Positions 43,054 to 51,616 of a stretch of 55,641 nt of DNA are shown in pieces (within the stretch, counting starts at the first letter, position 1; every line of letters starts with the position of its first letter). The notes beneath the pieces were generated by a model. The model did no database searches, was not told where the DNA came from, and saw only the letters and a program-made list of their open reading frames with translations. A program made the translations under genes and the position numbers. Origin of the DNA: an uncultured Saprospiraceae bacterium (GTDB lineage Bacteria > Bacteroidota > Bacteroidia > Chitinophagales > Saprospiraceae); contig CALHAM010000029.1 in the NCBI GenBank assembly GCA_937934275.1, positions 1 through 55,641 on the forward strand. The letters run 5' to 3'.

Positions 43054-44103
43054 TTAAGTTTGGGGTAACAGAGGAACTTCCGAATTAGCGCGAAAGTGTG
43101 CGTTGGGAAACCGTTGGCCATTAAAAATGAGGTGGGAAGCCTTTTGCCGCTGTTCGGCAAGGGGCAGCTGTGCGAATTCGCGGCAGGTGTGCGAACAGCA
43201 GCCTTGGTATTTTTCTCGGCACTTGTTACACTGGATAAAGAGCAAGTGGCAGTAGTTGTTGGCGCAATTGGTATGCGTATCGCAGGGCGCTCCACATTGG
43301 TGACAGTGGGCGATGACTTCGCTGCTGATGCGCTCGCCGAGGCGTTCGTCGAAGACAAAGTTTTTACCTACGAATTTGTTGGGCAAGTTTTTGGCCCTGA
43401 CCTGTCGAGTGTATTCAATGATGCCGCCTTCGAGTTGGAAAACCTTTTTGAAACCCAAGTGCTTCAAGTAGGCGCTAGCTTTTTCGCAGCGAATACCGCC
43501 GGTGCAGTACATGACGATGTTACGGTCCTTTTTGTCGGCCAGCAACTCAGCCACGTAAGGCAGTTCCTCTCGAAACGTATCTACGGGAGGGAGGATGGCG
43601 CCCTGAAAATGCCCTACTTCGCTTTCGTAGTGGTTGCGCATGTCGACGACGATAGTTTCCGGGTCGTCGGTCAAAGCGTTAAAAGCTTCGGCGCTCAGAT
43701 GAATGCCAGCATTCGACGGGTCGAAGGTCGGATCGTCAATGCCGTCGGCCACAATCTTTGAGCGTACCTTGATGGTCAGGGCAAAGAAGGATTTTTGGCT
43801 GTCCTCTATGGCGATGTTGAGGCGTAGATTTTGCAAAAAGGAGATGCTCTCTAGGGCGGCCTTAAAATCTGCCATCCTGCGCGTAGGCACCGATATTTGA
43901 GCATTGATGCCCTCTTGGGCCACGTAGATGCGACCCAATACGCCGATTTCGCTAAAAAGCCCGTAGAGGTGGTTGCGAAAAAATGCAGGGTTGGCAATAG
44001 GGGTGTAGCGGTAAAAGGAGAGCGTCGTGCGGGCTTCAGCGCTGTACTTCAGCCTTTGGCGAAGTTCTCGGCGGTTGATGCGGTTATAGAGGAAAGTAGG
44101 CAT
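43054..44103 (-). CDS. trhO: tRNA uridine(34) hydroxylase TrhO (rhodanese-like)
   Basis: Hydroxylates U34 of certain tRNAs (first step to 5-methoxyuridine/cmo5U). 349 aa: N-terminal ferredoxin-like domain ([18 protein letters not shown]), a rhodanese domain with active-site Cys in [17 protein letters not shown] (about residue 200), and a C-terminal Cys-rich part ([32 protein letters not shown]) typical of the family. It starts 20 bases after the aminotransferase stop, so the two are likely one transcript. Confidence 0.93.
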   Translation of the reverse strand: MPTFLYNRINRRELRQRLKYSAEARTTLSFYRYTPIANPAFFRNHLYGLFSEIGVLGRIYVAQEGINAQISVPTRRMADFKAALESISFLQNLRLNIAIEDSQKSFFALTIKVRSKIVADGIDDPTFDPSNAGIHLSAEAFNALTDDPETIVVDMRNHYESEVGHFQGAILPPVDTFREELPYVAELLADKKDRNIVMYCTGGIRCEKASAYLKHLGFKKVFQLEGGIIEYTRQVRAKNLPNKFVGKNFVFDERLGERISSEVIAHCHQCGAPCDTHTNCANNYCHLLFIQCNKCREKYQGCCSHTCREFAQLPLAEQRQKASHLIFNGQRFPNAHFRANSEVPLLPQT

Positions 44104-44123
44104 AGATACGGAACAGTGTAGAG

Positions 44124-45266
44124 TTACACCTTTGCCAAACGCTCGCCGGCCTGTTCGAGCAGATCGTCTGTTTTAGCAAAGCAAAAACGGATGATTTTGT
44201 CGTTTGGCTTGTGAGAAAAGAAGGACGAAATGGGGATAGCGGCCACGCCGTAATCTACAGTGAGGCGTTTGCAAAAGTCTAAGTCCGGTTCATCACTAAC
44301 GGCGGAGTAGTCGTACAGTTGGAAGTAAGTGCCGTAGCAAGGGAGGGGTTTGAAGCGCGTGCCGGCCATAGCTTGTTGGAATTTATCCCGTTTTCGTTGG
44401 TAGAATTCAGATAGGCCCATGTATTCCGAAGGGTCGGCCATAAAGTCGGCGAAAGCGGCTTGCATGGGATGGTTAGCCGAAAACACGTTGAACTGATGCA
44501 CTTTCCGAAACTCGCGCGTCAGTTCGGGCGGGGCAATGCAGTAGCCTGTTTTCCAGCCCGTATTGTGGTAAGTTTTTCCGAAAGAATAAATGCACAAGCT
44601 GCGCTCGTAGAGGTCGGGATATCGCAAAGCTGAGGCGTGCTGTTCACCGTCGAAAAGGATGTGTTCGTAGACTTCATCACTCATGACCAGGACATCTGTG
44701 TTCTTCAGCATGCGGCTCAGGGCCAGCATATCTTCTTCGCGCAGCAGGGTACCTGTAGGGTTGTTGGGCGTATTGATGCAAATCATCCGGGTGCGCTGAG
44801 TAATGCGGCGCTTGAGAGCCTCCCAGTCGATGCGATAGTCGGGTGCGCTTAAGGCGAAAGGAATGGGTATTCCTCCTACGGTTTCTACCGAAGGGCGATA
44901 AGAATCGTAACCCGGCTCGATGAGAATGACTTCATCGCCCGGATGGACAAAAGCGGCAATCGCGCAAAAGATGGCCTGAGTGCCGCCAGCGGTAATGGTG
45001 ATTTCCGCATCTGGGTTGAGCGCTCGTCCGTAGAGGCGCTCCATTTTTTCGGCGATGCGCTCGCGCAGCGATAAAAGCCCCGGCATAGGCGAATACTGGT
45101 TAGCGCCGCGCTGCATATGCTCAAAGACCAATCGCTGCAGTCGCTCCGACGGATGGAAGTTCGGAAAACCCTGCGACAAGTTGATAGCACCGCACTCGTG
45201 TGCCAAGCTCGACATCACGGTGAAAATTGTAGTCCCTACGTGAGGCAATTTAGAATGGATGTGCAT
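44124..45266 (-). CDS. PLP-dependent aminotransferase class I/II, YbdL/methionine aminotransferase type
   Basis: 380-aa fold-type I aminotransferase. Start region [16 protein letters not shown] is typical of the kynurenine/methionine aminotransferase (YbdL) group. [12 protein letters not shown] and [11 protein letters not shown] form the cofactor and substrate loops, and the PLP Lys is in [15 protein letters not shown] (about residue 231). Likely transaminates methionine or aromatic amino acids with a 2-oxo acid. It is upstream of trhO, 20 bases apart. Cytoplasmic. Confidence 0.9.
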   Translation of the reverse strand: MHIHSKLPHVGTTIFTVMSSLAHECGAINLSQGFPNFHPSERLQRLVFEHMQRGANQYSPMPGLLSLRERIAEKMERLYGRALNPDAEITITAGGTQAIFCAIAAFVHPGDEVILIEPGYDSYRPSVETVGGIPIPFALSAPDYRIDWEALKRRITQRTRMICINTPNNPTGTLLREEDMLALSRMLKNTDVLVMSDEVYEHILFDGEQHASALRYPDLYERSLCIYSFGKTYHNTGWKTGYCIAPPELTREFRKVHQFNVFSANHPMQAAFADFMADPSEYMGLSEFYQRKRDKFQQAMAGTRFKPLPCYGTYFQLYDYSAVSDEPDLDFCKRLTVDYGVAAIPISSFFSHKPNDKIIRFCFAKTDDLLEQAGERLAKV

Positions 45267-45580
45267 GGAGCTCTTCTTTAAGAGAAGTCAGTTGAAAGCG
45301 GTTCCACCTCGCTAGCCAAGGCCCTGAAAGGTGAGTAAGGGTGCGGACAAAACAAACGATGATTATTTTCTCCACAAAAATCATGGGCCTAAAATTAGGA
45401 TGGTCTCATCTTATGAGTGAAGTGTTGTGATCATCATAGGGTTGGCGAGTATGTGGCGATTTATTTTTGTAAAAATACGCTTTGCAACAGGTTGTTGGGA
45501 GGTGTACGAATAAACAGGACTAAATAATACGGTATTATTGGGAGAAACCTCGGATTTTTGAGCCAATAAAACCACAACAT
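45267..45580. other. 314-bp divergent intergenic region with operator-like palindrome
   Basis: Separates the aminotransferase from the lipoprotein operon. Apart from the 17-base palindrome listed next and an inverted pair ttattgg (45535-45541)/ccaataa (45563-45569), nothing is recognised: no RNA gene and no supported reading frame. Confidence 0.55.
45523..45539. promoter_or_regulatory. Perfect 17-base palindrome, operator-like
   Basis: AATAATACGGTATTATT: two 8-base arms mirror perfectly around a single G. It ends 41 bases before the ATG at 45581, where a repressor could block a promoter. No regulator gene is next to it and the binding protein is unknown. Confidence 0.45.
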
Positions 45581-45886
45581 ATGAAAGTACAGTCGCGCTG
45601 GGGAATAAAGGTAATGCGCTGGATCAGGCGAACCAAGAGTGTTGTTGGGGCAGGCTTTTTGGTCGGTGTGTTGGCGGCCTGCACCAACGCCAACGCACCC
45701 TTAGAACCCAAGGTGCGCTATCGAATAGACTCGATAGCTACGGTCCAAATGCAGCGGGCACAAGCAGAAATAGATAGCCTGTGCGCCTTAGAGCACCTTC
45801 GCCGATTACCCGTCCTTACGGACTCCATTCGACGCCAGCGCTTGCGGGAAATTGAGCGACAATTGCAGACCCTAACGCCGCAGTAA
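45581..45886 (+). CDS. Small uncharacterised lipoprotein
   Basis: 101 aa. The N-terminus has a basic stretch and hydrophobic core ending in the lipobox LAAC (Cys34); ATG 45614 (MRWIRRTKSV) is an alternative start giving a shorter signal. The mature 67 residues are mostly charged helix (VQMQRAQAEIDSLCALEHLR, RQRLREIERQLQTL), possibly coiled coil. No family recognised. It precedes the DUF962 gene by 35 bases. Confidence 0.65.
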   Translation: MKVQSRWGIKVMRWIRRTKSVVGAGFLVGVLAACTNANAPLEPKVRYRIDSIATVQMQRAQAEIDSLCALEHLRRLPVLTDSIRRQRLREIERQLQTLTPQ

Positions 45887-45921
45887 AAGTTTCTCTTTTC
45901 AATACTAAACCGCTCTGTGTT

Positions 45922-46386
45922 ATGAAAAGCATCAGCCAATGGTTATCTGAGTACGGCGAGAGCCATCAGCATCCGACCAACAAACTCGTGCACTGGATTT
46001 GTGTACCGACCATTTTTTTCAGCATTGTGGGGCTTTTCTACGGCATCAAGTTGGGTATTGAGCTCATGCCTGGGCTACCTCTCAACTTGGCCATGGTGCT
46101 ATTAGCCCTTACTGTCCTCTACTACGTCAGGCTATCGCCTTCGCTGGCTGTAGGCATGCTCCTCTTCTCTATCGTCTGCCTGTGGCTGGCCCAGCGCATC
46201 GAGGCCAGTGGATGGGTTTTGTGGCAAGTGTGCCTAACCCTGTTCGTACTGGCTTGGATAGGCCAGTTTTGGGGCCATAAAGTCGAAGGAAAAAAGCCAT
46301 CTTTTTTCAAAGACATTCAGTTTCTGCTTATCGGGCCGGCTTGGCTAATGAGTTTCATCTATCAACGCTTGGGGCTGCGCTACTAA
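45922..46386 (+). CDS. DUF962/Mpo1-like membrane protein
   Basis: 154-aa polytopic membrane protein with the family pattern YGESHQHPTNKLVHWICVP near the N-terminus (conserved His residues) and GQFWGHKVEGKKPSFFKD towards the C-terminus. Four or so hydrophobic helices lie between and after. In yeast, Mpo1 is an Fe(II)-dependent dioxygenase acting on 2-hydroxy fatty acids; the bacterial substrate is not known. Middle gene of a three-gene transcript with the lipoprotein and an enoyl-CoA hydratase, which would fit a lipid role. Confidence 0.88.
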   Translation: MKSISQWLSEYGESHQHPTNKLVHWICVPTIFFSIVGLFYGIKLGIELMPGLPLNLAMVLLALTVLYYVRLSPSLAVGMLLFSIVCLWLAQRIEASGWVLWQVCLTLFVLAWIGQFWGHKVEGKKPSFFKDIQFLLIGPAWLMSFIYQRLGLRY

Positions 46387-46428
46387 AGTCGTTCCTTTGC
46401 CAAGGGAAAACGACAGTAAGGCATCAGC

Positions 46429-47205
46429 ATGGAAGACATAATACATCAGGGCTACGTTCGCAGCGATATCCGCGACAACGGCATAGCCCATTTGGCCTTT
46501 TATCATCCCAATCACAACAGCTTGCCCAGTCATCTGCTCCAGGCTCTGGTAGATGCTTTGCGTACTTTAGGTGAAGATACCGGTGTGCGCGTCATTGTGC
46601 TGCGCAGCGACGAACACAAAACCTTTTGTGCCGGCGCTAGCTTCGACGAGTTGGTGGCTATACACGACGTTGAGACCTCCAATCGCTTCTTCTCTGGCTT
46701 TGGCAGAGTGCTCAATGCCATGCGGACTTGTCCGAAAATCATCGTCGGCCGCATTCACGGTAAAGCCGTCGGTGGGGGTGTAGGGCTGGCAGCGGGCACA
46801 GACTATTGCATGGCCTCCTGCTATGCTTCGGTGCGTCTGAGCGAGTTGGCGGTGGGCTTCGGGCCTTTTGTCATCGGCCCAGCTGTAGAGCGCAAGATAG
46901 GCAAGGCGGCTTTTTGCCAAATGGCCTTAAACCCCAGCGAATGGCAAACGGCCGCTTGGGCTAAGGAAAAAGGCCTCTTTCAAGAGGTCTTCGATACCGT
47001 AGAGCAACTCGACGCCTATATCGAGCACTTTACCCAGCAACTGTGCTCTTATCATCCGGATGCTTTGCGCGAACTGAAGCACATCTTCTGGCAGGGTACA
47101 GAGCACTGGGAGCAACTCCTCCCCGAGCGCGCAGCCATCAGCGGCCGTTTGGCCTTGTCCGACTTTTCGCGCCGGGCTATCGAGGCCTTTAAAAAGAAGG
47201 CATAA
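46429..47205 (+). CDS. Enoyl-CoA hydratase/isomerase family protein
   Basis: 258-aa crotonase-fold protein. The oxyanion-hole segments are FCAGASFDEL and GKAVGGGVGLAAGTDYCMAS; the following strand-helix (VRLSELAVGFGPFVIGPAVE) is typical. In the usual Glu catalytic positions the sequence has ELAVG and GPFVIG, so hydratase versus isomerase cannot be settled. Cytoplasmic. It begins 42 bases after the DUF962 gene and converges on the LOG-family gene. Confidence 0.9.
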   Translation: MEDIIHQGYVRSDIRDNGIAHLAFYHPNHNSLPSHLLQALVDALRTLGEDTGVRVIVLRSDEHKTFCAGASFDELVAIHDVETSNRFFSGFGRVLNAMRTCPKIIVGRIHGKAVGGGVGLAAGTDYCMASCYASVRLSELAVGFGPFVIGPAVERKIGKAAFCQMALNPSEWQTAAWAKEKGLFQEVFDTVEQLDAYIEHFTQQLCSYHPDALRELKHIFWQGTEHWEQLLPERAAISGRLALSDFSRRAIEAFKKKA

Positions 47206-47257
47206 GTATAATCAGGCATCCATTGAATCCGCTCCTGGAAAGGCGTTATTTTCCCCC

Positions 47258-48004
47258 TTACCGCTTTTCCAGCAACCACCACTTCGGCCGGCGCCTCACA
47301 ATGCGGTAGTTCTCCACCAAATGCTGCCGAAGGTGCGCAACTGCTTCCATCGGGTCGTCGGTAAACCTCAGCAAATCGAGGTCTTCCGGTGAAATCGTCC
47401 CTTCTTTCACCATAGCATTCAACATATCGCGCAGGTCGCGGAAGTAATCTGTACCCATGACCACAATCGGAAAGTTGGCGATTTTTCCCGTCTGAATGAG
47501 CGTCAGCGTTTCGAAAAGTTCGTCCATAGTGCCAAAGCCACCGGGAAAAATGATAAACCCGAAGGAATACTTCACCAAAAGAACCTTACGTACGAAAAAA
47601 TAACGCAATAGAACGAATTTATCCAAATACGGATTTTCCTTTTGCTCTTGGGGCAGTACGATATTGCATCCCACCGACCAACCTCCTGCCTCGCGCGCGC
47701 CGCGGTTAGCCGCTTCCATAATGCCCGGACCACCGCCTGTCATGACCACCAAGCCCAAGTCCTTGGCGATGAGCGAACCTACCCTTCGCGCCAATTCGTA
47801 ATAGCGGTGCCCCTCCTGAAAGCGCGCCGAACCAAACACGGTGATGGCCGGCCCCATAAAATGAAGCGCTCGCATGCCGCGAATAAACTCCCATAAGATG
47901 CGAAAGGCAAAAGCCAATTCGTAGCGTCGGTTGCCCGGCCCTTCTAACCATACCGACTCGTTGCGCGCAATCAGAGGGCGATGAGATGTGCTCATAACGT
48001 GCAT
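47258..48004 (-). CDS. LOG-family (TIGR00730) nucleotide 5'-monophosphate phosphoribohydrolase
   Basis: 248-aa Rossmann-fold protein. The signature PGGFGTMDELFE and upstream GGGPGIMEAANRGA mark the LOG/lysine-decarboxylase-like family. Members release the base from AMP or cytokinin nucleotides and are not lysine decarboxylases despite the old name. It starts (48004) 45 bases after a TATTTTTG promoter element. Cytoplasmic; monocistronic. Confidence 0.92.
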   Translation of the reverse strand: MHVMSTSHRPLIARNESVWLEGPGNRRYELAFAFRILWEFIRGMRALHFMGPAITVFGSARFQEGHRYYELARRVGSLIAKDLGLVVMTGGGPGIMEAANRGAREAGGWSVGCNIVLPQEQKENPYLDKFVLLRYFFVRKVLLVKYSFGFIIFPGGFGTMDELFETLTLIQTGKIANFPIVVMGTDYFRDLRDMLNAMVKEGTISPEDLDLLRFTDDPMEAVAHLRQHLVENYRIVRRRPKWWLLEKR

Positions 48005-48048
48005 ATTTGATGATCTGTCTTTTATAACATTTCACACACTCCCAAACA

Positions 48049-48056
48049 CAAAAATA
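48049..48056 (-). promoter_or_regulatory. -7 element TATTTTTG for the LOG-family gene
   Basis: TAnnTTTG match 45-52 bases before the ATG, with no -33 element at the standard spacing. Confidence 0.38.
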
Positions 48057-48281
48057 GAGAATAGTGCCAGTTTTTTGTTGACATTCATGTGTTCTACTTA
48101 CCCGACGGAAATAAACCTAAGCTCAAATTTGATCCCAAGTATTGGAGCATTCTCTCCCTGCTCCTCACTGAGATTTTCACTTATGATTTTCTATTTTTAA
48201 GCTGCAGAAGATGCGTCTTAGGTTTAGAGTTTTATTTTTAATAGGCCTAAATTCTATATGTCATTAAAAGAAGATTTGAAT

Positions 48282-49895
48282 ATGTTAAAAAAAAGCATTT
48301 TATTTGTTTTTATTCTTTTTTGGGCTTTCAATGGTCATGCTCAGATGTCTCCCTTCGACGTGCTCCTCGAGCCAATGCCTATAGTTGGCTTAAGGGGTAT
48401 ACAGTCTTACGCGTGGGGGCAACACGAGGGTAAGTGGTTAATTGTTGGCGGACGATTAGACGGTTTGCACCGCAGACAACCCTTTGCCGCTTTTGATGTG
48501 GCGGGCAGTAATAATCAATTGCTTGTCATTGACCCTGTCTCTCAGCAGAAATGGTCGGTTCCTTTAACCTCCTTACCCACGAGGTTGCAGGAGCAACTAA
48601 GCTCTACGAACATGGAGTTTTATCAAGAGGGCGATTATTTGTATTTGATTGGAGGATAAGGATACAGCAGCACAGCGAACGACCACATTACTTACCCTAA
48701 TCTTAGCGCCATAAAAGTTCCGGATGTGATAAACGCTATCATTTATGGGCTGCCCTTTAGTGCTTATTTTAGGCAAATAACAGATACCCTATTGGCTGTA
48801 GCAGGTGGGTATCTCAACAAAATTAATAATACTTTTTACTTAACGGGCGGAAACAAATTCATGGGCCGATACAACCCCATGGGACCTAACCACGGTCCCG
48901 GATTTGTACAGATATATACGAATTCTATAAGGAGATTTAATATCATAGATGATGGCACTACCCTTGTCGTACATCATTTTACCGAGATATACGACCCCAT
49001 CAATCTTCATAGGAGAGACTATAATGTTGTACCTCAGATTATGCCGAATGGAGAAGAGGGCTTAACGGCTTTTTCGGGTGTTTTTCAATTGGATGCCAAT
49101 CTGCCGTTTCTAAACTCTGTCAACATAGACAGCTCAGGATATTTCGTTAATAATGACTTTTCTCAGTATTACAACCATTATCATTGCGCTCACATTCCGT
49201 TGTACAGTGCAGCTCAGAAAGAGATGCACACGGTATTCTTTGGAGGGATAGCCCAGTATTATGACGATAAGGGTACCCTTGTCCAAGACAACAATGTTCC
49301 CTTCGTAAAAACCATAGCGCGAGTAACAAGGAATGCCAATGGTATGATGGCAGAATATAAGTTGCCTGTTGAAATGCCTGCTTTTCTTGGAGCGGGGTCA
49401 GAGTTTATTCCTATGGAGCATTTGCCTAAGTATCACAATGGAGTTTTAAAATTGGATGATTTCGAAAGGGATACCACCCTGGTTGGATACATTTATGGGG
49501 GCATTGCCAGTTCCGCTCCCAATATATTTTTCACCAATACCGGTGCCGAGAGCAGTGCAAGTAGTCAGATTTTTAAAGTTTATATCGTTAAAAACGCGAT
49601 ATCGAACACCCATGAATTAAACATCCAGAGTATCGGAACCTTGCAGCTGCAGGTTTACCCCAACCCCAGCAAGGATGGTTTTACGGTGAAATTTAACCTA
49701 AAAAGCCCTTCTACGGCGAAGTTAACTCTCTACGACTCCAATGGTAACTGGATAGAAAGCACCATACTCTCTAACTTAAAAGTTGGGGAAAACATTTATT
49801 CCAAGCAGATTGAAGGCATAAAGAAAAGGGGTATTTATTTCATATCGCTAGAAACGGAGAGTGAGAAGGCCTCCCAAAAGATAGTTATCCATTGA
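48282..49895 (+). pseudogene. T9SS-secreted Kelch-like protein gene with in-frame nonsense codon
   Basis: One continuous frame encodes a signal peptide (MLKKSILFVFILFWAFNGHAQ, ATG 48282; 48258 is an alternative) and a propeller-like body with Kelch-type strands (WLIVGGRLDG, YLYLIGG, FYLTGGNKF, VGYIYGGIA). It ends in a T9SS type A sorting domain (VYPNPSKDGFTVKF, LYDSNGNW, GIYFISLETES, ending KIVIH). The frame is broken by TAA at 48657-48659, between GG and GYSS, where a Tyr codon would be expected. Without it the product is about 537 aa. The next in-frame start (48726) lacks a signal peptide, so the second half would not be exported. A/T-rich compared with genes to its left. Confidence 0.82.
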
Positions 49896-50116
49896 AAATA
49901 CGGATTTTGCAATTTTTATGTTTTGATAGAGACGGTCGTGCAGGAAGTGTTTCTGCGATGCCATGGGTGCATGAGAGGTCTCAGTTTACTTGAGATTTTA
50001 TAGTGAGCTCAGGGTTGAATTGAAGCGTTGGCGGCAAGTATTTTTGCTTTGGCTATAGGGGCATATATCTGTTTTTAACGAATTTTATTCGGTTTAAAAA
50101 TAAAGGTTCATTTGTT

Positions 50117-51616
50117 ATGATAGCAATTCGCCTGTTTTTGCCCATTTTTTTCATTATTGTTAGCCCCTTCGTTTTAACGAAGGAGGTTAGAGGTCAGATG
50201 AATTTAGCGGAAGCCTATGCTTGGCATTTTCCGGCGCCTGATACTATTCGGGGGGCTAATGATTTGATCGCTATTTTACAGTGGGAAATTGAGCAGGTGC
50301 TGGATGCAGGTCATTTAGCGCCGATTCGGCTTGCTTTTGGAGACTTACCTTATGAACACTACTTTCTCTATCAGGAGCCGGGTCGTATTTTAACTACGCT
50401 GGCTTGGGCCTGGCCCTACTTGACGCCGACCCAACAGGCACGTGCATTGGCCTACGCCGAAGCAGAGCTCGAGCACCCTGCTTTTGCGCCTTGGGCGAAT
50501 GAATTTACGATGCCGAGGGATGTGGGCGCTCGACGAGAGTGGTACGTGTCTACCGATCTTTGGGGCTTAGATGCCACTTTTGGCGATTTCAGGCCGCGCC
50601 TGCACACGCTGTATGGTTTTTGGCTTTTTTGCTACCGCAGCGGACAAACCGAGTGGATGAAAAAGTACTACGCTCGGGCGCGCGACTTTTATTTTAACCA
50701 AAACCAACGAGCGCGGCTTTATGGCGATATGTGTGGCCACCTTGCCATGGCGCGTTTAGCGCACGTAAACGGCGATATTAGTGCGCGCAACTTTGCCCTG
50801 CAACGGCTCCAATCAGAGCTGGTGGATGGGCTTGACGTTCAGAACAAGCATGCGTTTGCGCGGGATGGTCTTTACGGCTGGGATGGTCCCTACGACCGCT
50901 TGCCCACCAACGACATGTATAGCCCCCGTAAGGATGGCTGGATTTATCGCGGTTTCATCTTCCTCAATATGGGGCCGGAAATTGCGCGCTTTCTTCGCGA
51001 CTCTTGTTTCGGTCAAGTGCAAACTATGCACGAGGAAGGCAAGCGTATATTGCCTTTGTGGTGGTTGATGCAAGCCACATATTTCCCGCGCTGGACGGGC
51101 GACGAGAGTGTGGGTGTGCCTTCTGAGGCCTTCGGCATGTATCATCCAGTGGAAACGTGGATACTTCAGACACCGGCCAGTCAGTTGCGCCGTTTCATGC
51201 GCAGTAGCCCTACGGGCCGCGGCGATTGCTATTGGATAGAGGCGTTGGTGCAAACCATAGAGGCGCACGCGACAAACACGCGCTGGCTCGACGTGCGCAC
51301 TACGCCCTTTCCTCCGATTTGGCTGGACGGTAGCGTAAATACTCGGCCGTTTGCCTATGCTCCTGCTTTGCGTTTGCGCTTACAGCCCAACCCTGCAGCG
51401 CATCAAGTGCAGCTGCAATTGGAGGAAGTAGCGCCCTTCCCACTCTATTGGCAGGCGCACGACACTCAAGGACGCCTTGTGGCTACCGGCCATTTCGCCC
51501 CTGGCCAAAGCAGTGTGTCTATTTCGATCAATCATTGGGCCAAGGGTGCCTATCGCATCTCTTTGCTCGATAACCATAGTTCCCTCATTCACACTCAAAC
51601 ACTGGTTATTCCATGA
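50117..51616 (+). CDS. T9SS-secreted protein of unknown function
   Basis: 499 aa. A signal peptide (LFLPIFFIIVSPFVLTKEVRGQ) precedes a Trp/Tyr/Arg-rich, largely helical domain to about 415 (for example WEIEQVLDAGHLAPIRLAF, GFWLFCYRSGQTEWMKKYYA). The C-terminus from about 425 is a T9SS sorting tail: LRLQPNPAAHQVQLQL, DTQGRLVATG, GAYRISLLDN. The helical body has the look of an alpha/alpha-barrel, as in some glycoside hydrolases and lyases, but no catalytic motif is identified. Four-base ATGA overlap with the next gene: translational coupling. Confidence 0.8.
   Translation: MIAIRLFLPIFFIIVSPFVLTKEVRGQMNLAEAYAWHFPAPDTIRGANDLIAILQWEIEQVLDAGHLAPIRLAFGDLPYEHYFLYQEPGRILTTLAWAWPYLTPTQQARALAYAEAELEHPAFAPWANEFTMPRDVGARREWYVSTDLWGLDATFGDFRPRLHTLYGFWLFCYRSGQTEWMKKYYARARDFYFNQNQRARLYGDMCGHLAMARLAHVNGDISARNFALQRLQSELVDGLDVQNKHAFARDGLYGWDGPYDRLPTNDMYSPRKDGWIYRGFIFLNMGPEIARFLRDSCFGQVQTMHEEGKRILPLWWLMQATYFPRWTGDESVGVPSEAFGMYHPVETWILQTPASQLRRFMRSSPTGRGDCYWIEALVQTIEAHATNTRWLDVRTTPFPPIWLDGSVNTRPFAYAPALRLRLQPNPAAHQVQLQLEEVAPFPLYWQAHDTQGRLVATGHFAPGQSSVSISINHWAKGAYRISLLDNHSSLIHTQTLVIP

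Noticed and set aside
43096-43761. Long plus-strand frame (221 codons) opposite trhO
   Set aside because: It is antisense to a strongly supported gene, with no family features; a shadow frame.
48726-49895. Second half of the Kelch-like T9SS gene as an independent gene
   Set aside because: It lacks a signal peptide, and the codons between the TAA and its ATG continue the protein in the same frame; it is the 3' part of a broken gene.
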